Shown here: in pieces, positions 37,614-49,420 of the stretch
How the letters are laid out: each line of letters opens with the position of its first letter
How positions within the stretch are numbered: the stretch's first letter is position 1
Origin: Sipunculus nudus
Lineage: Eukaryota; Annelida; Sipuncula; Golfingiida; Sipunculidae
Assembly (NCBI GenBank): GCA_026874595.1
Contig: CM049306.1
Location: forward strand, 21,011,019 to 21,075,018
DNA length: 64,000 nucleotides
Direction of reading: 5' to 3'
Translations under genes and position numbers: made by a program
Notes under the pieces: model-generated
The model's database searches: none
Told to the model about the DNA's origin: nothing
Seen by the model: only the letters and a program-made list of their open reading frames with translations

Positions 37614-37957
37614 CGAAGAAGAAGAAGAAGAAGCAGAAGAGTAGGCAGAAAAAGATCATTAATATTAATTAATAATAATAATAATAGAATTTCACTCCAG
37701 TTTATTTGTGATACTGAATAATATTTACTTTTTATAACTTACTCTAGTTAGTTTTTATATTAGAGGCTTGCACAGAATGCCTGAATTTTGGAAATGAGGT
37801 CTGCTTTAATTGATTGAACTTTTTTTTTTTATTTTCCATAACTCCATAAACAAATGGTGTAAAAGTCCGTGCTTGTGCGATGTAAAATCAACTCACCTGT
37901 AAATGAGAGTAAGAATACCAATAGTAAGAGTAATACTGGAACTAAATATCCCTTCAT
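35284..37957 (-). CDS. Small secreted/membrane Cys-rich protein, STMC6 (Shisa/CYYR/WBP1)-like, paralogue A
   Basis: Exon 1, 37957-37897, encodes a strong signal peptide (MKGYLVPVLLLLLVFLLSF) and ends phase 1 at GTGAGT. Exon 2, 37321-37075, encodes the Cys-rich module: CPSYC, VEDCGDMGYCCG, RTCCTDYF, then N-glycosylation site NLT and an eighth cysteine in VEECSQ. It ends phase 2 at GTAAGC within a hydrophobic stretch (HVIYMSANLL). A tentative last exon, 35335-35284, continues the hydrophobic run (FTLTSSIALAARSSFL) to a stop, which would give a C-terminal membrane span or GPI-anchor-like signal. Every cysteine, the CTDY/CVDY motif and the glycosylation site match paralogue B. Known relatives are single-span membrane proteins that modulate receptors or trafficking; the role here is unknown. 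Exons 1 and 2 are well supported, exon 3 is not. Confidence 0.62.
36388..36600 (+). pseudogene. Decayed fragment encoding a Gly/Tyr/Arg-rich (hnRNP-like) segment
   Basis: Read with two single-base frame corrections, 36389-36600 gives a Gly/Tyr/Ser/Arg-rich string: DGYDGC, then SYSYGSYDSESDRRYGG, then YDGGSRGNAFRRDTGE, then HRSPEYDDR. This low-complexity style is typical of C-terminal regions of hnRNP or related RNA-binding proteins. Shifts near 36407 and 36487 argue against a working exon. It starts right after a 'ttttgacag' that could be an old acceptor. It lies in intron 2 of paralogue A on the opposite strand. The parent gene is not identifiable here. Confidence 0.35.
37500..37680. repeat. 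Compound trinucleotide repeat
   Basis: Degenerate (CTA)/(CTG) triplets pass into a long (AAT) run at about 37557-37611, then (GAA) at 37613-37640, then more (AAT). The tract lies in intron 1 of paralogue A. Confidence 0.9.
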
Positions 37958-38116
37958 ATTGATTTTGTGTTCAAAGATCAAGCCTTGAACACGACTCACA
38001 TTCAAGCTTAGATTTTCATGCGCCCAGCTTATCAGGAAACAATATATGGTCTATCAAATCCCCTTGCGTGATTTAATCATGGAGCAACCGGATGTTAAAT
38101 AATTCCTATGGGTACA

Positions 38117-38128
38117 ACGCATGCGCAG
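38117..38128. promoter_or_regulatory. NRF1-like palindrome upstream of paralogue A
   Basis: The reverse complement, CTGCGCATGCGT, matches the NRF1 consensus YGCGCAYGCGCR at nearly every core base. It lies 160 bp upstream of the signal-peptide ATG at 37957, a position like that of the site upstream of paralogue B. Confidence 0.45.
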
Positions 38129-39299
38129 GTATGGGAGCGCTCGTTCTTGTGAAATTTTGCTCAGTGAAGCTTACCCGCTTTATTTGTTCGCCTGGTGTAT
38201 TGTGTTTATTCAGTAGGAGAAAATGGAACCCCTTGCGGAATAATAAAGCAAACACAGGTCAACAGGAGTTGCCATGTTTGGTTGAGGAGAGTAAACATGG
38301 CTCCAGTTAAGCTGAGCTGTGCCCTGTGTAGGGTCTACATTGGCAAGACATGTTTGCCATTAGATATACTGAGGGAAAGACCTGCACGCATATCGACAAG
38401 CAAAGTCAAAACAGGGGAAAAATTGCCGATTGGCGGATCACTTGTTTCGAAATTCTTGTTTATGTAAAATTGGCGTATATCTGGGCATGCGGGTACTCTA
38501 AAGTCTGTTCCACGTAGGGGTGCCCATTGGAACTTTGTAATATTTTCATAAAGTGCACCTCCAAACAATGAGATGCAATGGAAAAATAAGGCAAAGGCAT
38601 AACAAAATTGAATTGAAACAAACCTTGCAAACTATTTTGGGAATGCAATTAAATCAAGATCTCATATAGTAACTCTGAAACGGTCTTATTCTCAACTCTT
38701 TTCGTATCGAAGATCGTCAAAGTCGTTGGTTATATGCTCAAATAACTACATTTAAAAGCTGCTGGTTGGTCATTTTGTGTCAAAGATATATTCTAAAATG
38801 TAAAACTATCAAAGTTAGGCTTTTTTTAAAACCTTGTAAAAGTCTATTGGCGACTTTTTTTCTCACATTAGGCCTTCATCAACTTTTTTTTTTAAATTGT
38901 GGCATTATAATGAGAGTTTGTGAATAAGAGAGAATATTCGATTAATTTCAATAATTGCCTAATCCAATAAAGGAAAAGATTACGGATTTATTCCATGCTT
39001 TGTATTTCAAAGGGCTCACTCGAACTGTTTCAAGACAATTTGCAATGAGCTCTTAATGTGCGAGGGCGGAGGTTTTCTTTTACAATTAGTAACTGTCCAT
39101 TTTTGTAATAAATACCGTATATATTATAAAATGATTTATATTTAAATCTTAATATATTTTAAATGGATTGTACAAGTAGTTATAATTGTCATTATTTTAA
39201 ATATCAAGGGTTTTAGTCTATATCATTTGGTGTTATCTTTTAATAATCTGTGCTATTTTATGTAATGCGCCTAGGGTATGTTGCGCAACATAAATAACC
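38129..39299. other. Intergenic DNA, nothing recognised
   Basis: Flank of paralogue A. Overlapping open frames at 38092-38310, 38195-38467 (plus) and 38335-38568 (minus) show no known domain. Confidence 0.4.
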
Positions 39300-39304
39300 T
39301 TATG

Positions 39305-39510
39305 CATATAATAAGTAATACTAGGTGGTGGCGTTTTGGTGTCTCTAAAGGTGAAGGAATCCAGAGAACCAGGAGAAACCAACGTCCTTGGTGGGGCCAC
39401 CACAACCCACTTTCATAGCCCGACGGGAATCGAAACCGTGGGTCGCAGCAAGAGTGCCGTGTTTCTTCTCCTCTGCCAGACCACCAATACATCGTCCATT
39501 AAAAGATTCA
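39305..39510 (-). repeat. tRNA-derived SINE-like element
   Basis: On the minus strand an A-box-like TGGTCTGGCAGAGG (about 39476-39489) is followed by a B-box-like GGTTTCGATTCCCG (about 39424-39437). Downstream comes 'ggtttctcctggttctctgg', resembling the conserved central block seen in several invertebrate SINEs. Open frames on both strands here are shadows. Ends are approximate and no target-site duplication was identified. Confidence 0.45.
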
Positions 39511-42226
39511 ACCCGGTCCTGTTACTGCTACGAGGAAGTGTCCAATACCGTACATGCAGAAAATTTGCAATTAACTAGTTTGTACATACTATTCTTTCAT
39601 TTTATATAATGAACAGATTGAAAACAATCATAATTATCATAAAACACTGATGTGCATCCCTTGGTTGAACGGCCTCTAAGTTAGCAGATGTCTGATGTAA
39701 AACAAAAAACCTGAATAATTAAAGTTACCAACTTAATATTAATAACAGTCATGCACGGATCTGAGACAACAAAGTAGTGTCAGGGTTTGTAACAGTCAGT
39801 TCACTCAGATGGCGATGTTCTTTTATATATAAACTCCTGGACGCAGACATAGAATAGGTTTACAGTCCTTGCATTCTCGATAATTTGTCCTAAGTTTCGG
39901 CATTTTGTGATCTATTTAGATAACTGAGTGCAGAAAGTTATACCTACACATATATTTATGGGTCAAGAACATTCAGGTAAATATTGGGGATGGAATTTTT
40001 CATGGCAGTGTTTACATCTGAATGCTCCGAACCTGCCTAACGGGAATGCGGACAATTTTATAGATTTGTTAGGCCAAGCAGTAAATTTACTTCACTCTGT
40101 GTTTATAAACTATTATGGAAATTAGGTAAATGAAAATTACTTGTTTGTTTAAGGTTTTACATACGTAAAAAATCAGTATCCGGAATGATACAATTTCGGT
40201 TTTATTCATGAAATCAATAACATGCTACTCTACATATTCTACACGCCTAACACATGCACATAACATGATTCTGGCATCATAAATCCATAGTTAAGTTAAA
40301 ATTGACATTTTTTAAAATAAAATCTTTATTTTTTCACATGTTATACTATAAATGGAACAATGAAAATAAAACAAATAATTTGACATATTTTTAAAACTTT
40401 TACCATCAAATAGTTCATCCTATGTGGTCAGTTTGTCCCATTGAAAGTTCTGTCAAAATATGTTTAACATTGTGTTACATAGCTATTTTAATTTTCAGTC
40501 TAAAATTATAGAACTCAAGGGACATCCATGAAGGTATTATTGGCATACAGGTGCATCGAGGGACCTGAAACAAACAAATCACACCTTGTAAGTTTCAGTG
40601 TCACAGCTGGTTTTAATGATTCAAGTGATTTAAAGTAGACCAAGCCATGTCAATTTCACACCTCATGACCCTTGTGCGATGTCGATATCACGAATAGTTC
40701 TAACTCAGGTTAGGATTCTGCTAGCAAACATGGTTTTACACATTCAGTGACTTCACTTCATCGTAGATACCCACCCAATTAGCTAAAGTCAGTCCACGTT
40801 TTTTCTATATTAACTGATCAAACGCCAGCATGACCTTTTATACTTTATATGTGTCAAAAATGGATAAACCACTTTCATATTTAAATTTTTCGATGTCACA
40901 TTTTGTTTTCTTAACGTATATTATGTACCTAAAAGTAAACAGATGTAGTGGCTTTGGCTAGGGTGTACCATCATCCATATAATAATTTCGCCGTATAATA
41001 ATTTGCTAGCATTTTTTTTCAGGTAAGAGCGGCTATCAATTAAGATCGAAAGCTAAGGGGTTGAATAAAGACATTGAAGCGTCTTCAGCGGACTCTCTGA
41101 GTTACTGGAGTCACTTTTATTGTAAATATTCTCAAATATATCTGGTTTCTGTAAAAATTAATGGAGTTAAACTTTCATAATCTTGTCAATGCCATTCTGA
41201 AGTATTGAGTGATTGTAAATTGATATTATGATCAAATATTTAATTCTGGTGTTCCAATGTAAAGTTAACAAATAAATCATGAACGAAACATAAATATTGT
41301 ATCAGACAATGCCCAAAAAACCAACAGGTTTGAAATGTATTTACTGTAACGCGCCTTATATTCTTGAAAATTATCTGGAAACCTAACAAAATGAGGTGGG
41401 ACTATAGGAACAATTTACTTTGAATATTAGTGCATACAGGTGTGTCGAGGCACCTGAAATTAACAAAAGATTTGAAAGTTTCAGTGTCACAGCTGGTGTT
41501 GACCACCAAGGTCATTCTGTTCAGTGAAATTGATTTCGTCCCCTCATGTGTTCCGTTTAATCAAATATTTCTAGTTAATCGTCAGTTTTTAATGTTCATT
41601 TTCATCACACCCACACACCTAGTCCAAACGTGTATATCCTTTGATGGTCACAGATTAAGGTATCATTATCGTCAAAATCACCTATATCTAAAACCATAAC
41701 TAAACACGTTTTCTTGTTTTCCCTCTATTCTGTGTATTTCTTATTGAAAAATAAATCATCATTTTTTATTGAATCAAATTTCAACTATTCAGTTTTAGGG
41801 TAGATAGAAACATGATAGAGGGGAAAAATTTTTTTTAGATATTTTCATATTATTTTATATTAGTTCACTAAAAAGTGGCTTACTGTTACTGGGTGCTTAA
41901 AATATCGTACCTTTTAAAAACTAAAAATAAACAAAATGTTATAAAATCATTAGGAAATGAATGAAAAATTTTAAAAATATGTATACCGTGAGAAAGATCA
42001 CTGTACCAGGTTAATAATAATGTATACTTTTTGGGGTCTAATATGAATTTAAAACAACTTTTGTTTGATTATAGATTATACGATAATTATAAACTGAAGA
42101 AAAGTTGAGCCAGCTTATTTTATAGCCTTCAAGAAACCAGAGCTAGACAAAACATTAGCTACTATCCCTCATCCTACGCTAATATTGATAAGATTGTTAT
42201 CATCAGTTGGTCACTTGGGGACGGTT

Positions 42227-42240
42227 CCGCCATCTAGCGG
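42227..42240 (-). promoter_or_regulatory. CTCF-like motif
   Basis: The minus strand reads CCGCTAGATGGCGG, a full match to CCRSYAGRKGGCRS. A second motif on the other strand lies 34 bp away, so the pair is divergent. Occupancy is inferred only. Confidence 0.35.
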
Positions 42241-42273
42241 ATGCTCTCATGACCGCTGGCTGCCATGCTGTCT

Positions 42274-42287
42274 CCACCAGAGGTCGC
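42274..42287 (+). promoter_or_regulatory. CTCF-like motif
   Basis: CCACCAGAGGTCGC matches CCRSYAGRKGGCRS except at one base (T in the GGC block). It is paired with the minus-strand motif at 42227-42240. Confidence 0.3.
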
Positions 42288-43587
42288 CCCACTACGCTCT
42301 TTCCTTCTCGATCACACTTAAACAGTTCTTACGAGAATCTGACAGGATTAATACATTGAACTTTACCTAACGATAAATATGCTGACTTGTTCAACTGAAT
42401 TTACTGTATTAATACAGGCAAAGTTCAGTGCACTGGTCACTCTCTTTAGACATGTTCGTAAATGTTCACATTATACTGAATTAAGGTTCAAATATAAAAC
42501 ATTAACTTACAGGGTAAGAATGAATCTTTCTGCCATAATGAAATGTAGTTTTACGATAGCCCACTACAATGTGGCTTGATCCTAACCGGTGTATAAACCA
42601 TCTCATTTTTTTTTTTCATATTTTTTCTCCTATATAATTTCACATGGAAAAGAATGAAAAACTCATAAATACATACACATTTGAAAAGCACTGTACTGTG
42701 TGTACTTTGTAGACTTAGAATAATCTTAACACAGCGTTTTGGGGATTTTGCCAGGGATGCTGCTTTAAAAGCAGTGATTCAAAAGGTAACGATTTGAGAT
42801 AAATCGTTTAAGAAATTATTAGAATAAAGTCACAGGTTGGTTAAACGCATTTTACAAAACCTGCATTTATAACATTATTTTAAAACGCATACACCTAAAT
42901 TATTTCTAGCATTTGCATGTGGATAAATAATTTCAGCGTGCAGTAAAGGCTGGCCAAGTCGATAAACTTCAAGGTCAAGTAAACGTATGCCAAAACTCAT
43001 TACATTATCATATAACAAAATACTTATAAAAGAAATATTAATATAGATATTAAAAATAAACTGAAGCCAATTCCTGGTAGAAAACATTTTTTATTATTTA
43101 TTTTTCCACCAAAAACATTAGGTTGTGTTATTTGTTCAAACACTATTGGCACATCTATGAGAGCTGTCAACTCGGCAGTGAGGCCATCGAAAAATATCAA
43201 GATCTCATCAAAAGCTTGGTATATCTGACAATGTCAGCTCCTAATAGTCAGGACAGAATAAAAAAAAAAAAAACAAGTATTGCAGGATTTAAGTTATCTA
43301 AATTTTGCCTGTGACGTCACACTTTGCACCAGCCATTCACATCAGGGGCCAGCCTCTGTTCTGGATGAAAAGCATACATATAACACCGCCATGTGCTATA
43401 AGGTTTACCTATTTAACACATCTGAGCCAAAGAATTTGTGGTATAATGTAACTTTGTCTCATATATCAAGCAAAAATTTGCGATTCCTGCAATTTACTGG
43501 ACAGGCCGTTAGAATGAGCATCTACAGAAGTTCTGAATGTTTATCCAGACATTTTATTTTTTACATATGTTAGTGCTGAATATAATT

Positions 43588-43736
43588 AGGGGCGGATCAA
43601 GGATTTAGGAAAAGGAGGAGTCCAACCCAGGAAGCCTAATAAACAACTTCCCCGTGTCCGGAAAAGGGGTGGGAGGTCCGGACTGCAAAATTGGTCTGAA
43701 ACCCTTAAAAATGGTTGCAGCTGCTATCCGCTTCTG
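43588..43736. mobile_element. Short MITE with GGGGCGGAT-type ends
   Basis: The left end AGGGGCGGATC and the reverse complement of the right end AGAAGCGGAT are similar. ATAATT flanks both sides (43582-43587 and 43737-43742). The phrase 'ggggcggatcaaggattt' resembles ends widespread in invertebrate repeats. It is non-coding. Confidence 0.4.
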
Positions 43737-43742
43737 ATAATT

Positions 43743-44221
43743 TCTGACGGCTTGGAAGGTCTATACGTGAACTTTAAAAATGGCTTTTATAAACCGTCCC
43801 TCATTATATTTTGCGTCTCTGTGTCTCATTATAGATTAAATTGTCAAGTTGAATACCTTAGAAATCTAACCGTGTGATCTATAGCGAAAATAAAATCGAA
43901 GCATAGTATTCTGACAATTTCCAGCCAAAATACACAAAAGGGCAAACATAGGTACCAATGTCAACACAATAATCAAAAGAAAACAACTCTTTGAGAACAA
44001 TATCGTTCCTGGTATCAGTATATACTTGGACTAAATCAGTTTTCGCGTGAAATTTACAAAACATGCATGGTTCTAAAATTAGCATAAGGTTGTTTGACAA
44101 CTCGCCAGCCTTTCCGCTTACTATCCTGATCTGAATGATGGCTAGACAGAGTACCATTAATCTCAGTTGCAGAAGTCTCTTGTAGAATTCAAATAATGCG
44201 CAATTCTACTATGGAGCAAGT
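43743..44221. other. Intergenic DNA, nothing recognised
   Basis: The only longer open frame, 43879-44157 (minus), has no recognisable domain. Confidence 0.5.
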
Positions 44222-44411
44222 CAGTAAAATCTCGATATTATGACCATCAATTGGACCTCGATAAAAGGGTCGCATTTCGAGGTGGTCGTCCAAGCGATGT
44301 CTTATATTAGGAGCAAAAAAAAAAAAAAAAAAAAAAGAATCGGGACCGTGAATAAGTGATCGTTATTTTGAGGTGGTCGTTAAAGAGAAGTGGTCATTAA
44401 AGGATTTCCCT
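44222..44411. mobile_element. MITE of the CAGTGAAA-end family
   Basis: The left end CAGTAAAATCTCGATATTA then TGACC pairs with the reverse complement of the right end CAGGGAAATCCTTTAA then TGACC. Internal 'gaggtggtcgt' words repeat, and an A22 run interrupts the middle. It shares its design with the older copy at 9847-10268. Confidence 0.5.
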
Positions 44412-44544
44412 GTATATCCATATGACTTTTACTGGAAAGTTTATATTCGGCTATATCGCGGCACGTGTACGTAGCAAGGCTTTGACACGTTAAGCTCTGC
44501 ATATATCTTACACGCCGTACAAAGGCTTTGAAACCGCAACACAA

Positions 44545-44680
44545 TGAATGGACGAATGAAAAAATGAATGAATGAATGAATGAATTAATTAATTAATTTA
44601 TGGATGGATGGATTGATGGACGGATAAATGGATGGACGGACGAATGAATAAATAAATGTAAGAACGAAATAATGAGTGAA
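44545..44680. repeat. Tetranucleotide repeats (GAAT, AATT, GGAT)
   Basis: Degenerate stretches of (GAAT), (TAAT) and (ATGG) repeats follow one another. Confidence 0.85.
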
Positions 44681-45716
44681 CGGACGATGTTTACCTTAAA
44701 AGAATTGTACACCACAGTTTCATTCTTCGATAAGTGTGTGAATTGCTCATAAGACATATATCATAATTTATGTATATGTTTATGTGTGTATGTGTAGGTC
44801 AGTATTATCTGAAGCACTAATGAACAAGAACCCACTACAATTTGGTCCAATTTAAACAGGAATATTTAATACAGAGCGCCCTCTACAGGGAGTGACCCTC
44901 GCGTTTGGCATTGTGTTTTACTTGATACCGTTACACCATTCCACGATCACTGTAATCTTTGATAAAGTTTGTTGGTTTTACAACAAGTATTGTGGTAAAA
45001 TGACAACATTAGATACAAATATAAACTTAAAATAAGTTTACACACACAAGGTGGCCTATAAACCGATCCAGGGCACACAGCAAAATTAGAGGCATTTTAA
45101 AGAACCACAAAAACTGCACTTAGCCTAAAGATCAATGTTGCGTTTCATATTTAGGTCTTTGTGCGTTACATATATACAGCGGCACTCAATTTTGTACATC
45201 TCATATGTAAGTACAGCAGATACATAAAACAACCACAAACCACGAGTTATGTTGGATGAAACAACAAACGGACGTCCCCGATTTACGCCCAGATATTGTT
45301 GGAGTGGGACTGTGCCAGCCCTTTTGTGAACGTTAAAGTGCTAAAAGCGAGTTAATGTGCTGTTGGTGATTTTTTAAATTTTATGCTATGTTCATGCCTC
45401 ACGAGTCACAGTGGTACACACTGTGTGTGAGAATTCTATACACAATGCAAGTGACAGCTGGTACGTGGATTGTAGCCCGCATGCTGTATATTTCAGGTGT
45501 AAAATAACACGATTAGTGCAGAATCCCCGAATCTGGGAAATAAACAGATACTTGTGGAAAATGGGTCTGCACCAAGAAATAATAGTCGTTATATAATGTA
45601 TATATAATGATTTTTCATTGAATTAGCAGTACTTGTTATTTAATGTATTTTATTATTAATTTAAGTATCATATTTTTCTCCATGACATTCATATATGCTC
45701 AGCATTGTGCATGTAG

Positions 45717-45766
<50 letters not shown>

Positions 45767-46938
45767 CTATATAATTATATTCAGAGATCTATAAATGCTA
45801 TGTCAGACACAACCCAAATGATTAAAAGCAAATGATCATGTTTTTGACTTAGTACCCAATTTTCACTCAACTAAGTAATATCATTTTAAATATTTGACTT
45901 CATGCCTGCCGTAACACACGTTTTGATTGAAATAAACAGTAGATATATATGTGACATTGCATTTGTCCGTGTATGGAGGTACCAGTCACGATCGTTTGGA
46001 TTTATGATTTTTGACACGTACTTTATATAAAGATTGGCTGTAGGCGCAGTAGCACTGTTATAAACTACTATACTTTTCGCAGAGCTGATATTTAGGATGA
46101 TCAGTTTCCTGTAGGGCACTGCGCCCAAACAGCATCACAATGATTTATAAACTCAAACACGTCATACTCTATATGTGAGACATGATCATAGCTGTGGGTG
46201 TTTTGACGAATTTCTCGGTTTTATGGGAATGAACCACATTGTTGACTGTGTTTCCGGAGAGTGAAAAAGTTTTCTTTCTCCCAAAATGACAGATAGCACG
46301 TTAATGGTAATGCTCTTCTGGTTCAAAGGTTAGGGTCATCGGTCATGCGGTCATGGGCAGAAGTTCAATGACCGTTGAAGGGCGCTGCCTCCACTGAACA
46401 TGGATTGGTTAACTATTTAGCCACGGATGGATATCAGCCTTGAAAGCCACCATCTGTTGATTTTATATACTTTACATATATATTCTCTGCAATAAAAATG
46501 TGGGCTTATATAAGCCAATAACTGACTATTACTAAATTGAGACGTATATGTATGTGACAAGGCTAAATTCAAACGATTTATGTGTAAAAAAATACCTTTC
46601 TTTAAATAAATGGAGGTATTACTTAAATTAATTGCAACAGCTCTGTTTGATAACCTTTGACCTAAGATATCTGAGCGAAAGGACGGGACATTGATATTTG
46701 TTGGTATGTCCGTCCGTCAGTTGGGCATAGATCTTGTTCGTAATGTCATGAAATCCAGACAAGTCCTGAATGTTCCTCTGTGGAAACCCAGAATATGACC
46801 ACTGCTACCTAATATTTCCGCAAAACGGGGGCGATAACACAGAAGCTTTGACTAACTTTCAGTAAAAATGCATGCAAAAAGGACACATTTCTCTAGAACG
46901 GCCTGAACAATTAGTCATGTTGACATCGAATTTTAACT
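44681..46938. other. Intergenic DNA with a CTCF-like motif and an AT microsatellite
   Basis: The minus strand at 44876-44889 reads CCTGTAGAGGGCGC, one base off CCRSYAGRKGGCRS. A (TA) microsatellite spans 45722-45765. Open frames at 45411-45596 (plus) and 45886-46128 (minus) are unrecognised. Confidence 0.4.
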
Positions 46939-46946
46939 ATTGCATA

Positions 46947-47035
46947 TACAGTGATGTAGGGCTCGAGTCTAGACTTGGACTCGGAATCGAGTGGCCTTAA
47001 CTCGAACTCGGTTGGGAGACTCGGCTACATCACTG
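46947..47035. mobile_element. 89-bp hAT-type MITE
   Basis: Flanked by a perfect 8-bp duplication ATTGCATA (46939-46946 and 47036-47043). The inverted ends are CAGTGATGTAG at the left and the same sequence reverse-complemented (CTACATCACTG) at the right; the interior has 'ctcga' words in both orientations. It is far too short to code. Confidence 0.8.
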
Positions 47036-47043
47036 ATTGCATA

Positions 47044-48560
47044 AGGCTCTCAGCATTTTCTGCACATCCCGAAAGTTTTTTGAATTATGAGTATGACATA
47101 TTACAGCCATTGGTCAATTCTTTTGCAGAGTAATTTGGTACCCGGTAGACATCAAGACAGGTCAAGAAATGACCTCACAGAAAACCCGAAATTATATGTT
47201 TCTATATGGCCTAAATCTTCATTTTACAGAACAAAAAGACGGATTTAAGGTTGTCTTTTGATACAAACAGACAATTTCTCATCCAAGATGAACTGCAATA
47301 TATCTTCTGTGTCACACATATCAGCACAAATGTTTCATTGAATATTAAATATGTGACTGGTATGTTTTGATGCAAATGGCACCACCTAAATTGACCTGCT
47401 TTACGCTTAAATTGTATTTTCCACCTTATTTCCCGTTGCGACTGATTACATATAGCCTTACTATGTCATTCATTCTTTTAAAATGCAACAGCGCATGTAA
47501 AACTAAATAAGTATAAATTGATTTCTTTTATTTGGAAGATGACGGAACTTCATATTTCTCTCATCAAAAGTATGAAGATTTTAAAGTTTTCATTACATCA
47601 TTTAAAGTCTTTTTACAAATATCTCATGCAGGAATGACTGTAACTATGGGCACGACATTTAAGAGGCATTTTTTTTTCATGTGACTGATATGTGAATGCC
47701 AACTGCAAATGTCGCCATCTTTGTAAACCTTATTTCTGAGAGCCAAAATGTGGTCACCACTCGGATTTTAATTATACTGTATATACACGAGGCATGTTGG
47801 TGACATAATATAAAAAGCATGGTCTGAAACACAACATTTACGTTGATGAATCCCGAATCTATATACATGTTGTAACAGATCCAACCGCCAACTTGGCCAC
47901 CCGGCATCCAAAGCTGCAGCTCGGGTTTCCAAGATGCTTCTGCGAAATCCACGAGAATTTCTTATTTATATCCCCCCCCCCCCCCCAAAAAAAAAAAAAA
48001 CTTTGGTCAGAGTATTACCGCATGTCTTTGGGTAATGACAAATTTTCTCCTTATAGTCAACTTTTGCGCGTGTATCAAGATAGTCTTTTCGTCAAGGAGA
48101 AATGTGCCTAGCAGTAACCAGGTCTGGCAAATTATATGATACGCAATATGTAACAACGTATACTTGCACAACTTTGGTACACTCAGTGGTAATTCCTAGA
48201 CTTGACTGAATAGAGAATAGGCTGTAGTATGATGTTGTATTATATATTTTTAAATCACCATATTTTTAGCTGACTACACGAACTAACTGGGTTGATTTTG
48301 TGTCAGGTAAGTGCCATAGTCAAGGACAAAACACATCCGAAAATATAAATTCTTCAAGATGTCAGCTGCTATATAATGAATGAACCTAGTAGGCACACCA
48401 CACATCAAGTGTCCTCTAGTTTACCTCAAAGAATATGTTCAATAATGTTCTTAGCAGCTAGACGCCACGCATATAGTATACAGCAAAATAGAGTATGTTT
48501 TTAGAAAATAACCAGGACGTTTCATCTGTGTTGCATATTATTACTATTGTTTTATTTCTA

Positions 48561-48591
<31 letters not shown>

Positions 48592-49069
48592 TATTTAAAA
48601 AAAACCGATATTTTCTATTTTTCGGGATTAGTTAAAAAAATAACGGTTTAACCTAATCATAGTTTCCTGTTCCGTAAAGCAAGGAAATTAGACATATGAA
48701 ATGATTTAATTTTTTCCCCATATTTTTAGATTGACAAATGACAGCAATTGTGTCAGTTTCTTATCTGTGATATCATATAGTGTCCCGAAACCTCACATGT
48801 TTATGGATCATGACTAGTTTTATCAATTCCCAAGGACTGGTAGCACCACCTGTATTTTATTTATATTTTTCACGCATTTCCCCCTATATTTTTAGACTGC
48901 CAAAATACAGCACGGTCCTGAAATCTGATGTGTTTATTATCCCCCCCCCCCCCCGCCCCCCTGCGGGGATGACAATGTTTTCATTGCCTTCATCTGTCGT
49001 CGTCAGTCTTCGTCAAACCTGCGGAATTTTAGGATTATTATGACCCCCGCAACATTTGCAAATTGTTTC
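47044..49069. other. Intergenic DNA with homopolymers
   Basis: Holds a C15-A14 junction at 47972-48000, an (ATT) repeat at about 48546-48590 and a C-rich run at 48941-48962. Open frames (47677-47952 minus, 47893-48111 plus, 48780-49043 plus) cross these runs and are not supported as genes. Confidence 0.5.
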
Positions 49070-49420
49070 TTTAAATTTGACACACCAGTTGTTTCCGTCA
49101 TGTTCTTGAAAGAGATTGAAAACTGGTGACCTTGACTTTGATCTATGAGAGCAAATCAGCCGAATTAATGTTCATCATCTTTACGATAACTTGTGAATGT
49201 GAACTTATATTATATCTCCAAATTTGATAGACAAAATCTTTCAACCATGTTCTCAGAAGGTTTTGAAAACTGGTGACCTTTGCCTTGATTTTGTTCTTTT
49301 CTTGTACAACCTATATAAACCAGTCATGGTTGGATTCAGTCTGCACAAATGTGTGACCCATTAATAACGGAAAAACCCTGTGTCAGAAGGTCAAAGGTCA
49401 AGATCACATCTGAAGTTAAT
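49070..49420. repeat. Degenerate dispersed repeat, same family as 10860-11560
   Basis: 'gaaaactggtgaccttgac' and 'gaaaactggtgacctttgc' occur about 140 bp apart, followed by 'aaggtcaaaggtcaagatcac'. These phrases also occur in the first ASB intron. Confidence 0.4.

Larger units (their letters stand above)
39511..43581. other. Intergenic DNA with a diverged duplicated segment
   Basis: Segments near 40540-40620 and 41425-41500 share 'gcatacaggtg(c/t)(a/g)tcgagg(g/c)acctgaaa' and 'agtttcagtgtcacagctgg'. They are separated by about 885 bp, suggesting an old duplication. Two CTCF-like motifs lie at 42227-42287. No gene is supported; the open frame at 43280-43573 is unrecognised. Confidence 0.45.

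Noticed and set aside
39271-39609. Overlapping ORFs on both strands of 73-80 codons
   Set aside because: They fall on the tRNA-derived SINE-like unit and contain its boxes in translation.
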